Assembly: GCF_000378425.1 (NCBI RefSeq)
Contig: NZ_KB899810.1
Location: 62,001-126,000, forward strand
DNA from: Cohnella laeviribosi DSM 21336
GTDB taxonomy: Bacteria; Bacillota; Bacilli; Paenibacillales; Paenibacillaceae
Length of the DNA stretch: 64,000 nucleotides
Reading direction: 5' to 3'
Positions 18,074-26,438 of this stretch are shown piece by piece. A program made the translations under genes and the position numbers. Positions within the stretch are counted from its first letter, which is position 1; each line of letters starts with the position of its first letter. A model generated the notes under the pieces. It was not told the DNA's origin. It was given only the letters and a program-made list of their open reading frames with translations, and made no database searches.

Positions 18074-19169
18074 CGGCGTGCTCCCCTCTTTTATTCCGGA
18101 TGATGGCGATGACAAGCAGCAAAGTCGGGTAGACGATCGTCACAATCAGGCCGATCCGGCCGACGATTTTGATCGTGGCGTACATTTGCGAAATGTTCTG
18201 GGGCAGCATGGCGATGAAAAAAACAAAGGGCAGCATAAACAAAGAAAACATTTTATGCTCGCGCTGCCGAAACAGCTTTTGCAATTCGGTGACCGTAAGA
18301 AAGTAGCTGGACAGCAGGGTCGTAAAGACGGTTGTCACCCATACGGCCAAAAACGCCGCATCCAGACGCTCCAATACGTTGGCGGGCAAAGAGGTTGCCT
18401 TGGCGAGCTCCAGCGTCGGCCACAGCAAATTGGAGGTTTCCTCAGCCCCGAATACGCTGACCGTCGCCACGACGATCATGACGTACAGCGCCCCTCCGAC
18501 CAGCATGCCCCAGAAGTTCGCTTTCAGCGCATAGTCGGGACGCTTCATCGCGGGGATGACCACGGCTATGACGAACGAACCTTCGAATAACGCGGCTGTC
18601 GTCAGGATGCCCTCCAGCATGAAGGTCGGCTGGTTGCCCCAAATAGGCAGAAGATTGATCACATCGGCGTTTTTGAGCGATAGCGCGCCGATAAGCAGAA
18701 CCGGGACGAGCAGCAGCGGAAAATAAAAATGGTGGATGTACGCGAACGTCGTGATGTCCTTGCGCGTCGAAATGGCGGCCAGCAGCAGCATCACGATGAC
18801 GGTCACCTCGACCGGCGTCCGGGTCAGGACCGCCGTAATCACCACTTCTCCGAACTCGCGGGACGTAAAGGCGGTCAGAACGGCAAAAAAGGCGATCACG
18901 CACGCGCTCCCGATCCAGGAAGGCCACTTTCCGATAATCGCCTCGCTGTATTGCACGAACGATTGGGAGGGAAAGCGCATCCCGAGCAAAACTAACGGCA
19001 CAAAGCCGACAAACGCCAGCAGAAAGCCGAGAAGCGTCACGAGCGGCGCGCCGGAGTTGGCCGCCTGTACGGTAAAAAGCGGGAGCGCAAGCACGCCGAC
19101 TCCGATATTGGTGCTGGTTAGCGTGGCCGCAGCCTGAATGGCCGTTATTTGACGAGGGGGTTGTTCCAT
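18045..19169 (-). CDS. gerB: GerB-family spore germination permease-like protein
   Basis: The 374-residue protein (ATG at 19169, MEQPPRQITAIQAAATLTSTNIGVGVLALP) begins 2 bp after the gerA stop, its AAAGGAG site lying within the end of gerA. It has about ten transmembrane helices and the APC-superfamily spore germination fold (GVGVLALPLFTVQAANSGAPL, TYWxxKxD-like IISTRKDITTFAYIHHFYFPLLLVP). The B subunit is the likely germinant-binding subunit; the nutrient recognised cannot be read from the sequence. Confidence 0.93.
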   Translation of the reverse strand: MEQPPRQITAIQAAATLTSTNIGVGVLALPLFTVQAANSGAPLVTLLGFLLAFVGFVPLVLLGMRFPSQSFVQYSEAIIGKWPSWIGSACVIAFFAVLTAFTSREFGEVVITAVLTRTPVEVTVIVMLLLAAISTRKDITTFAYIHHFYFPLLLVPVLLIGALSLKNADVINLLPIWGNQPTFMLEGILTTAALFEGSFVIAVVIPAMKRPDYALKANFWGMLVGGALYVMIVVATVSVFGAEETSNLLWPTLELAKATSLPANVLERLDAAFLAVWVTTVFTTLLSSYFLTVTELQKLFRQREHKMFSLFMLPFVFFIAMLPQNISQMYATIKIVGRIGLIVTIVYPTLLLVIAIIRNKRGEHADAQQMGKND

Positions 19170-19171
19170 CC

Positions 19172-20806
19172 TCAACGCTCCTTTTCGCTTTGATTGGCCG
19201 GATTCAGAACCTTGTCGGGAGGCGACTTGATTTGAGCCATCGTGTCGGGGCTGACCCGCGTCTTGTCCCGCGGATAGAGAAACTCCGGCCTTTTGCTCAT
19301 CCACCACAGCGGTCCGCGAACGAGCAGATCCTTCAGCCCCTGGTAGTCGGAGGGAATCAGCGGGCTCAGGTACGGAACCCCGAACGACTGCAGCGCCAGC
19401 AGATGGTTGGCGATGAGGATCAGCCCGATCATCACGCCGTATAGCCCGAAAATTCCCGCCATGATGATGAGCGGAAAGCGCAACAGCCGCAGGGCGAGCG
19501 CCACATTGAAGGCGGGAGTCGCGAAGGAGCCGATCGTCGTAAGCGCGATAATGACGACGGTGATCGGGCTCGCGAAGCCGGCAGCCACCGCCGCCTGGCC
19601 GACGACAAGCACGCCGACGATGGACAGCGCGCCGCCGACCTGCTGCGGCAAACGGATCGTCGCTTCCCGCAGCACCTCCATCGAGATTTCGATCAGCAGC
19701 ACCTCGATCACGGCCGGAAACGGAACGCCCGCCCTCCCGCCGGCCACCGCAACCGCAAATTCGGTCGGAATCAATTCCGGATTGTAGGAGATGATCGCAA
19801 CATACAGCGACGGAAAGACCAGCGAAAAAATGAGCGCCACAAATCGGGCCAGCCGGACCGCGCTCATGAGAAGAAACCGTTCCGTATAATCTTCCACCGA
19901 CTGATAGAACTGGCTGAAGACGGTCGGAACGACCAACGCCAGAGGCGAGCCGTCGACCAGAATCGCGACTCTTCCTTCAAGCAGATTGGCCACGACCTTA
20001 TCCGGCCGCTCGGTGTATTGCACTTGCGGAAAAGGCGAAATGTGGTTGTCCTCGATAAACTGCTCCAGATAGCCCGCGTCAAGCACGGCATCGATATCGA
20101 TGTTGGAAAGGCGCTTCTGCACTTCCTTGACCAGATCGGAGTTCGTAACGCCGTCGATATAGCAAACCGCAACTTTGGACGCGGTTTTTCGTCCGATTTC
20201 CATCGACCGGACCCGAAGATCCGACGTTTGCAAGCGGTAGCGCAGCAGGGCGATATTGGTGTTTAAAATCTCGATGAACCCTTCGCGCGGTCCACGGATC
20301 ACCTGTTCCGTTGCGGGAGTGTCGATGGACCGCTTGTCGACGTCCCGCGTGTTGACGACGATAGCCGCGTCCAACCCTTCGACGGCGACGATCGTTTGCC
20401 CGCGGACGATCCCTCCGATCAGCTTGGCGAGACGGTCTTCCGATTTTCCTTCGCTATGGTGCAGCGATTCGTCGAGCAGCACGCTCTTTAACCGGTCTTG
20501 TTCGATCGGCTTGTCTTCCAAATAGGCGGGCATATACATCAGCGGCTTTAGAATGTCCCGGTTGACGATCGCTTGATCGATCATGCTGGAAAAATAAAAC
20601 ATGGCAGCCGGATAACGCCCGAACACTTGGAACCGGCGCATCGTAAAATCGTCGTTTTCCCCCAGTTTTTCCCGAATCCGGGCGATCGTCTCTTCCACGT
20701 TGCCGCTGATCCGTTCGTCTCCGATATTCGCCAATCCCTGGTCGGCGACTTCCGCACCGGTCGACTCGCTGTTCGGCTTTCCGTTTCTTTGCCTTATCCG
20801 TCGCAT
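19172..20806 (-). CDS. gerA: GerA-family spore germination protein
   Basis: 544 residues; the ATG at 20806 follows AAGGAG. A hydrophilic N-terminal half (VEETIARIREKLGENDDFTMRRF, TNSDLVKEVQKRLSNIDIDAVLDAGYLEQFIEDNHISPFPQVQYTERPDKVVANLLEGRVAILVDGSP) is followed by a membrane domain with the conserved GRAGVPFPAVIEVLLIEISMEVLREATIRLP and VGGALSIVGVLVVGQAAVAAG blocks. It is the A subunit of a nutrient germinant receptor. A sigma-G-like promoter lies upstream, which fits forespore expression. Confidence 0.95.
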   Translation of the reverse strand: MRRIRQRNGKPNSESTGAEVADQGLANIGDERISGNVEETIARIREKLGENDDFTMRRFQVFGRYPAAMFYFSSMIDQAIVNRDILKPLMYMPAYLEDKPIEQDRLKSVLLDESLHHSEGKSEDRLAKLIGGIVRGQTIVAVEGLDAAIVVNTRDVDKRSIDTPATEQVIRGPREGFIEILNTNIALLRYRLQTSDLRVRSMEIGRKTASKVAVCYIDGVTNSDLVKEVQKRLSNIDIDAVLDAGYLEQFIEDNHISPFPQVQYTERPDKVVANLLEGRVAILVDGSPLALVVPTVFSQFYQSVEDYTERFLLMSAVRLARFVALIFSLVFPSLYVAIISYNPELIPTEFAVAVAGGRAGVPFPAVIEVLLIEISMEVLREATIRLPQQVGGALSIVGVLVVGQAAVAAGFASPITVVIIALTTIGSFATPAFNVALALRLLRFPLIIMAGIFGLYGVMIGLILIANHLLALQSFGVPYLSPLIPSDYQGLKDLLVRGPLWWMSKRPEFLYPRDKTRVSPDTMAQIKSPPDKVLNPANQSEKER

Positions 20807-20868
20807 GGGGTCTCCTTCCGCTTGAAGCCTTAAGCTTGAATCGTGTCAAAGCAAAAACGTTCCATCTT

Positions 20869-20897
20869 TATCATGCTTCTACATTTTCCCTTTATTC
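20869..20897 (-). promoter_or_regulatory. sigma-G-like promoter of the ger operon
   Basis: On the minus strand GAATA (20893-20897), a 17-bp spacer and CATGATA (20869-20875) fit the sigma-G consensus (gHATR / CATWHTA) except for one -10 base. The -10 element lies about 60 bp before the gerA start. Confidence 0.6.
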
Positions 20898-20898
20898 A

Positions 20899-21358
20899 GA
20901 CTTGGTGCCGGTCCGCCGCTCCGAAACCAAAAAAACGGCGGCTTGACGGAGGTTTGGATGACTTTTGGATGACGCCCTTGCCCATAATTCACGTTGTACC
21001 CGAAAAGAAAATCGGAAACGGCAAGCGGGCAGAGGCCGAAGTCGCCCCGGATGACGCAGCGGCCGTTCCAACCAAATACGCCGTTCAGGCGCCGGAAGCC
21101 GGTCTATGTCGGATAAATCCAGTCTTTTGAACCGCAGAAGCCGAATCCGCAGGGCTCTCGGGCCGTTTCATTGCAGAAAATTCAACATACGTTCCAAAAA
21201 TGGGCGAAAGGCGCCGGTATCCTGCACAAAATCCAATATAGGCGCTCGGGTATAGCTTGCTCGGGGCTGTGGCGATGTAGGGTACTGGGCGGAGTTCTTG
21301 GAGGCTGGGCACCGCGGACGGGGGCGATCTAGCGTACTGGCCAAGGGGTCAGTCGCCG
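20899..21358. other. intergenic stretch with no supported gene
   Basis: Short open frames exist on both strands, but none combines a start, ribosome binding site and protein-like composition. The minus-strand frame near 21170-21300 (ILDFVQDTGAFRPFLER) looks like the translated intergenic repeats common in Paenibacillaceae, but I cannot test this here. Confidence 0.4.
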
Positions 21359-21397
21359 AAAAATAACCCCGTGTTGTCCCGGACAACACAGGGTTCG
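21359..21397 (-). terminator. terminator of the nucleoside operon
   Basis: AACCC-GTGTTGTCC and GGACAACAC-GGGTT form a strong stem; on the minus strand it is followed by ATTTTT. It lies directly after the nucleoside phosphorylase stop. Confidence 0.8.
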
Positions 21398-21405
21398 CTT
21401 GGCTC

Positions 21406-22158
21406 TCATATTTCGCGTTCATTCGACTCCGCTTGCGCCAGCGCGGCGACCGCCTCCAGCGCGGCGCGAATTTCCGCATCAACGGCTTCCGCTACGATGC
21501 TGCGGTGCGGATCGTATTCTTCATCCACGGACTTGGAATCGCCGTCGAGCGCGACAATCGCTCCCGCCCGGATGCCGCGCAGCGAGGCTATAACATACAA
21601 CGCGGCAATCTCCATTTCCACCGCAAGGACTCCGGCCCGCTCATAGGTCGCATGCGGCGTATCCACGACCCCGGTGAAGAACGCGTCGACCGTCAGGGTA
21701 ACGCCCTTTCCGACAGGGCCGGGCGGATTGGCCGAAAGCGCGGCCTTATAAAGCGCATCGGTCACTTGGCTGTCCGCTACGGCCGGATAGGCGAGCGGCA
21801 CCAGTTGCCGCGTCAACCCTTCCTCGCGCACCGCGGCCGTGCTGACAATGAGGCTGCCTGCCCGGTAATCGCCCGCGAGCGAGCCTGCGGTGCCGACGCG
21901 GATAATCGTGGTCACGCCCGCTTTGATCAACTCCTCAAAGCATACCGCTGCGCCCGGACCGCCGACGCCGTGGCTGACCACCGCCAATTCCACCCCTTTG
22001 TAGGTGCCCTTGAAGGTGCGGTATTCCCGCGCATGGGCCAGTTCGGTCGCCCCTTCGAGCCGTTCGGCGATCGCCGCCGCGCGGAACGGGTCGCCGCAGA
22101 CAATGGCAAACGAAGGCATATCCTGCGGATCGACCCGCAAAATCGGCATCAACGCCAT
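21406..22158 (-). CDS. nucleoside phosphorylase (uridine/purine phosphorylase family)
   Basis: The enzyme splits a nucleoside with phosphate into base and (deoxy)ribose 1-phosphate. The 250-residue protein (ATG at 22158, AAGGAG site, 1 bp after the upstream stop) has the NP-I hexameric pattern: AIVCGDPFRAAAIAERL near the N-terminus, VVSHGVGGPGAAVCFEELI, VGTAGSLAGDYRAGSLIV and VLAVEMEIAALYVIASLRG. The EMEIAALY block fits the uridine phosphorylase/DeoD branch; the preferred base is not certain. It is the last gene of a nucleoside uptake operon, which supports salvage of imported nucleosides. Confidence 0.88.
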   Translation of the reverse strand: MALMPILRVDPQDMPSFAIVCGDPFRAAAIAERLEGATELAHAREYRTFKGTYKGVELAVVSHGVGGPGAAVCFEELIKAGVTTIIRVGTAGSLAGDYRAGSLIVSTAAVREEGLTRQLVPLAYPAVADSQVTDALYKAALSANPPGPVGKGVTLTVDAFFTGVVDTPHATYERAGVLAVEMEIAALYVIASLRGIRAGAIVALDGDSKSVDEEYDPHRSIVAEAVDAEIRAALEAVAALAQAESNEREI

Positions 22159-22159
22159 G

Positions 22160-22831
22160 TTAATCGAACTCCTTTCGCGTCCACTCGTCTTCCGGAATGG
22201 GAAGCGCTTCGCCGGAGAAGCGCTGTTCCAGGAACGGATCGGCGTCATTGTGAAAGCCGTTGCGTTCCCAGAAGCCTGGCCGGTCTTCGGTCATAAATTC
22301 GATGCCGCGCAGCCACTTGGCGCTCTTCCAGAAGTACCGGTGCGGCACAATCAGGCGAAGCGGATACCCGTGCTTGTCGGTCAGCGGCTTGCCGTCATAG
22401 CGGAAAGCAAGCAGCACATCGTCGCGCATCAGATCCTCGAGCGGCACGTTCGTCTCGTAATCAGGGTCGGCGTGGAACATGACATACTTCGCATCGGCCC
22501 GAATATCGAGCATTTTCGCGAAATCGCGGAACCGGACGCCTTCCCAACGGGTGTCGAGCTTGGACCATCGGGTCACGCAGTGAATGTCGCAAACGACGCT
22601 CGTTTGCGGCAGCTCCAGCAGCTCGTCCATCGTAAATTCGCGCGGCGTTTCGACTGCGCCGAAGACTTTTAGCCTCCACTTCGCCATATCATAGACCGGC
22701 ACCTCGCCCTCGTGGAGAATCGGGAATCGGTCCGTCAACATTTGGCCCGGCGGAAGCCGATGTTTCAGACATTCGTCGACCGGCGCTTGCGGCGCTTTCG
22801 ATTTCTTGAGCCGTTCGGCTTTGTTGTGCAT
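22160..22831 (-). CDS. sulfite-oxidase-fold molybdopterin oxidoreductase (YuiH-like)
   Basis: 223 residues with the oxidoreductase molybdopterin-binding domain: FPILHEGEVPVYDMAKWRLKVFGAVETPREFTMDEL, VVCDIHCVTRWSKLDTRWEGV with the Mo-coordinating Cys, and GYPLRLIVPHRYFWKSAKWLRGIEF with pterin-contact residues. It lacks the dimerisation domain of true sulfite oxidases and has no signal peptide, so it is probably a cytoplasmic YuiH-type enzyme of unknown substrate. It sits between the nucleoside permease genes and the phosphorylase, 15 bp after one and 1 bp before the other, so it is clearly in the operon. Its place there is unexplained. Confidence 0.88.
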   Translation of the reverse strand: MHNKAERLKKSKAPQAPVDECLKHRLPPGQMLTDRFPILHEGEVPVYDMAKWRLKVFGAVETPREFTMDELLELPQTSVVCDIHCVTRWSKLDTRWEGVRFRDFAKMLDIRADAKYVMFHADPDYETNVPLEDLMRDDVLLAFRYDGKPLTDKHGYPLRLIVPHRYFWKSAKWLRGIEFMTEDRPGFWERNGFHNDADPFLEQRFSGEALPIPEDEWTRKEFD

Positions 22832-22846
22832 GACGCATCCCCTTTC

Positions 22847-23764
22847 TTATTTGCCGTCCAGCCGCCCCGACTGCCGCAAATAGGTTTTGTCCTTAAAAAA
22901 CAGCATTACGACAATGGTCATGACATAAGGAAACATCATCGTAAAGTGCGTCGGAATCGAGGAACCCTGCAGCCGGGTGCTGACCGTATCCAGGAATCCG
23001 AACAACAGGCTGGAAGCCATGACGCCAAGCGGGTTGCTCTGGCCCAGCATCGTCGCGACCAGCGCGATAAAGCCGCGGCCGGCCGTCATATTCTCCGTGA
23101 ACAGCGTCACCTGGCCCAACGAAAGCTGCGCGCCCGCAAGCCCGCACAACACGCCGCCGAAGACGACCGCGCCATATTGGTAGCCCCGGATCTTCAGACC
23201 CAGGCTTTTGGCCGCTGCCGGATTTTCGCCGACCGCTAGCAGACGGAAACCGATCACCGTCCGGAACAGCACAAACTGCAGCACGGCGACGAGTACGAAA
23301 GCCAAATAGACAAGCGGCGTATGGCCGGAGAGCAGTTCGCCGACGACCGGAATGTCCTGAATGACGGGGATATGCCATTGCGGCAGCCCGCTCATCGTGC
23401 TGTCGCGATATTGGCCCTTGACGCCGAAGATCGCATAAAGCAAAAAGGCGGTCAAGCCGTTTGCCAGAAAATTGATGGCCATCCCGACGACAATGGCGTT
23501 GGCTTGAAGGCCGATGGTCAGATACGCGAAGAGCAAGGACACCAATCCGACGCAGAAGCACGCAAACAGCACGGCCAGCGCCACGTTGCCAAACAGGTCG
23601 TTACCCAATATCGCGGTAAAGGCGCCGATCAGCATCATGCCTTCGAGCGCGACATTAAAGATGCCGACCCGCGCGCATAACGCCCCTGCCAGCGCCGCGA
23701 GCAAAAGCGGCGCCACTTTCCATAACGTCGCGCTTAGCAGCGACCAATCAAGCAGCGTTCCCAT
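22847..23764 (-). CDS. nucleoside ABC transporter permease (NupC/NupQ-like)
   Basis: 305 residues, overlapping the upstream permease gene by 17 bp. The protein has eight or more hydrophobic segments and the BPD_transp_2 signature (GIFNVALEGMMLIGAFTA, GLTAFLLYAIFGVKG, AVGENPAAAKSLGLKIRGYQYGAVVFGGVLCGLAGAQLSLG, GRGFIALVATMLGQSNPLG). This is the shorter of the two permeases of BMP-type purine or general nucleoside importers such as B. subtilis NupNOPQ. It forms the channel with the product of 23748-24818. Confidence 0.9.
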   Translation of the reverse strand: MGTLLDWSLLSATLWKVAPLLLAALAGALCARVGIFNVALEGMMLIGAFTAILGNDLFGNVALAVLFACFCVGLVSLLFAYLTIGLQANAIVVGMAINFLANGLTAFLLYAIFGVKGQYRDSTMSGLPQWHIPVIQDIPVVGELLSGHTPLVYLAFVLVAVLQFVLFRTVIGFRLLAVGENPAAAKSLGLKIRGYQYGAVVFGGVLCGLAGAQLSLGQVTLFTENMTAGRGFIALVATMLGQSNPLGVMASSLLFGFLDTVSTRLQGSSIPTHFTMMFPYVMTIVVMLFFKDKTYLRQSGRLDGK

Positions 23765-24818
23765 TCGCAGCCCTCGCCTTCCGCCGTTTGATAAAGGAGA
23801 ATGTAATCCGCGCCGATACGAACAGGATCAAGCTGGACTGGATGACGCTTGAAATTTCGAGCGGCACTTCCGTATTGCGTTCCACGCCCATGCCGCCCGT
23901 CTGCAACGCGGCGAGCAATATGGCGGCAAGCACCGATCCGATCGGATTCGAACCGGCAAGGAGCGTCGCCATAATGCCCGACCAGGCGTAACCCGGAGAG
24001 GTCAGCATGTTGTCGATATAGCGGTACTGGGTGCCGAGCACCTCGAAAGTGCCGGCAAGTCCGGCCAGCGCGCCGCTCAGCAGCATGCTCACCAGCATGA
24101 GCTGTCCGCGCTTCACGCCTCCGTAGGCGGCGAACAGCGGGTTGCTGCCCAGCATCCGAATTTCGTACCCTTTGGTCGTAAAAGTGAGAAACAGCGCCAA
24201 AAGAACCGCTGCGGCAATCGCTACGATAAAGCCGGCGTGCAGCGTCGTGCCGGCAAACAGCTTGGGCAGCCAGGCGCTGTTGTCCAGCATGGCCGTCTGC
24301 GCGCCGCCGGTCCCGCCTTTTTCCTTCAATGGAAAGGCGACCAGATAACCGGCCGTGTAGACGGCAATATAGTTCAGCAACAGCGTCGTGATCAGCAGGT
24401 TCATCCGGAACCTCGTATCGAGCCAACCGGCCAGCAACGACCATAAACCGCCGGCGAGCATGCCGGCCGCCACGGCCGCAAGCATCTTCACCGGCCCGGG
24501 GCCCGGCACATACAGGGCGGCGAGCGCCGCAGCCAGCGCGCCGAAAACCATTTGCCCCTCCGCGCCGAGATTGAAGAATCCGGCGCGAAACGCAAGGGAT
24601 ACGCCGAGCGCCGTCAGAATGATCGGCGTGGCCCGCGTAAGCGTGCTCGCCGTGAAATAAAAGCTGCCGAAAGCGCCCTTCCACATTTCGGCATAGGTTG
24701 TCCCCACCGATCCGCCGACGGCCCAGATCGCGATGGCGCCGACGAGCAGCCCCACGCCAACGGCCAGAAGCGGAGCGGCGAGCGACTGTGCGTATGCCGT
24801 CCAGTTAATGCGTTTCAT
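23748..24818 (-). CDS. nucleoside ABC transporter permease (NupB/NupP-like)
   Basis: 356 residues from the ATG at 24818 (MKRINWTAYAQSLAAPLLAVGVGLLVGAIAIWAVGG), preceded by GGAGG and overlapping the ATPase stop by 14 bp. It is a longer BPD_transp_2 permease with FNLGAEGQMVFGALAAALAALY, FRMNLLITTLLLNYIAVYTAGYLVAFPLK, FTTKGYEIRMLGSNPLFAAYGGVKRGQ and YAWSGIMATLLAGSNPIGSVLAAILLAAL. Together with the next gene it forms the membrane part of a nucleoside importer. Confidence 0.9.
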   Translation of the reverse strand: MKRINWTAYAQSLAAPLLAVGVGLLVGAIAIWAVGGSVGTTYAEMWKGAFGSFYFTASTLTRATPIILTALGVSLAFRAGFFNLGAEGQMVFGALAAALAALYVPGPGPVKMLAAVAAGMLAGGLWSLLAGWLDTRFRMNLLITTLLLNYIAVYTAGYLVAFPLKEKGGTGGAQTAMLDNSAWLPKLFAGTTLHAGFIVAIAAAVLLALFLTFTTKGYEIRMLGSNPLFAAYGGVKRGQLMLVSMLLSGALAGLAGTFEVLGTQYRYIDNMLTSPGYAWSGIMATLLAGSNPIGSVLAAILLAALQTGGMGVERNTEVPLEISSVIQSSLILFVSARITFSFIKRRKARAANGNAA

Positions 24819-26313
24819 TGCCGCTTCCTCCTGCCATGAGAAAACTGATTTTCTCTTCCGTTGCGTCGCCGGCGCTGAGTTCGCCCGCGACTCTTCCCTC
24901 ATATAGGACAAGAATCCGGTCCGACAGCTTCAGAATTTCGGACAGTTCGGAGGAAACCAGCAAAATCGCGCCCCCCTCGTCGCGGCGCTTCAAGAGCGCT
25001 TCGTGGATCGTCTCCATCGCGCCGATATCCACGCCCCGTGTCGGCTCGGCCGCGATGACGAAGGGCGTGCCGTGCGCCATCTCCCGCGCGACGATCAGCT
25101 TCTGCATGTTGCCGCCCGACAGATGCTTCGCTTTCGTCTCCAGCGAACCCGTCTTCACCCGGAACGCGTCGATCCACCGGGCTACCTTTTCCCGAATCAG
25201 CCGCTTGCGCAAAATACCGCCCTTGCTAAGCGAAGCCAAGTGCCCCATGATCGCATTGTCCGCCACGCTTTCTTCCTTTGCGGAGCCCCATAAATAGCGG
25301 TCCTCCGGAATATGCGCCAACCCGGCCCTGCGGAATTCGCCGGCCGAAAGACCGGTCACGTCCTTGCCGCCAAGCGTCACCTTGCCGGAATGGACGCGGC
25401 GCAGACCGGACACCACTTGCAGCAGTTCGGATTGTCCGTTGCCGGATACGCCGGCGATCCCGACAATCTCGCCCGCCCGCACGGTCAAGCTGACCCGGTC
25501 CAGCAGCGGCTTGGTTCCCCTGTCTCCGAGAACCGTCACGTTGTCCACCGTCAAGATAGCCTCGCCCGGCACGACCGGCTTCCGCTCGAACTTCGCCAGC
25601 TCCCGGCCGACCATCATTCGGGACAGCGCCGCCGCATCGGTATCGGAAGCCTTCACCGAGCCGATGACTTTACCGTCGCGCAATACGGTAATGCGGTCGG
25701 CCGAACCGAGCACCTCGTTCAGCTTATGGCTGATCAGAATAAAGCTGATCCCCTGCTTCGCAAGTCGTTTGATCGCCTTGAGCAGCCATTCGACCTCCAG
25801 CGGGGTCAGCGCGCCGGTCGGTTCGTCCAGGATAATGATTTTTGCGCCCTGATTCAGCACCTTCAAAATTTCGATGCGCTGCTGAACGCCGACCGGACAA
25901 TCCGCGACCTTCGCCCAAGGATCGACCGGCATGCCGAACTTCTCCGACAACGTCTTCACGTGCTCCGCTGCGGCTTTGCGATCGAACTTCACGCCGGCCT
26001 TCGGCTCGCGCCCGATGACGATATTTTCCGCTACCGTAAAGGACGGAAACAGCATGAAATGCTGGTGAACCATGCCGATGCCCGCGGCGATCGCATCCGA
26101 AGGAGTCGCGAACACCCGCTCCCGCCCGCCGACGATGATTCGGCCTTCGCTCGGCTGCTCCTCGCCGTACAAAATCCGCATCAACGTCGATTTGCCGGCC
26201 CCGTTCTCGCCGACCAGCGCATGCACCTCGCCTTCCTGAAGCGAAAAATCGACGCGGTCGTTGGCGATCAGGCTGCCGTACCGTTTTGTAATCCCTTCCA
26301 TTTGCAGCAGCAT
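24805..26313 (-). CDS. nucleoside ABC transporter ATP-binding protein (NupA/NupO-like)
   Basis: 502 residues with two nucleotide-binding domains, as in CUT2/BMP importers. The start ATG at 26313 (MLLQMEGITKRYG) follows AAAGGGG. NBD1 carries GENGAGKSTLMRILYG, a signature-like PVGVQQRIEILKVL and IILDEPTGALTPLE; NBD2 carries GVSGNGQSELLQVVSG, LSGGNMQKLIVAREM and AEPTRGVDIGA. It powers the two downstream permeases and receives substrate from the BMP lipoprotein encoded upstream. Confidence 0.92.
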   Translation of the reverse strand: MLLQMEGITKRYGSLIANDRVDFSLQEGEVHALVGENGAGKSTLMRILYGEEQPSEGRIIVGGRERVFATPSDAIAAGIGMVHQHFMLFPSFTVAENIVIGREPKAGVKFDRKAAAEHVKTLSEKFGMPVDPWAKVADCPVGVQQRIEILKVLNQGAKIIILDEPTGALTPLEVEWLLKAIKRLAKQGISFILISHKLNEVLGSADRITVLRDGKVIGSVKASDTDAAALSRMMVGRELAKFERKPVVPGEAILTVDNVTVLGDRGTKPLLDRVSLTVRAGEIVGIAGVSGNGQSELLQVVSGLRRVHSGKVTLGGKDVTGLSAGEFRRAGLAHIPEDRYLWGSAKEESVADNAIMGHLASLSKGGILRKRLIREKVARWIDAFRVKTGSLETKAKHLSGGNMQKLIVAREMAHGTPFVIAAEPTRGVDIGAMETIHEALLKRRDEGGAILLVSSELSEILKLSDRILVLYEGRVAGELSAGDATEEKISFLMAGGSGNETH

Positions 26314-26438
26314 AACGTTCCCCTTTCGTTCCAAGGTGGAGAATTTCCGGCACCCGGGCGTCACCGGAACGGATCTCAAGACACGAGAACCGAACCGGTG
26401 CTGATCGGCAGCCGGTTCGGTTCTCGGATACGAACGTA

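Noticed and set aside
20843-21130. 95-codon plus-strand frame between the ger and nucleoside operons
   Set aside because: No ribosome binding site, overlaps the sigma-G-like promoter of gerA, and the sequence resembles no protein I recognise.
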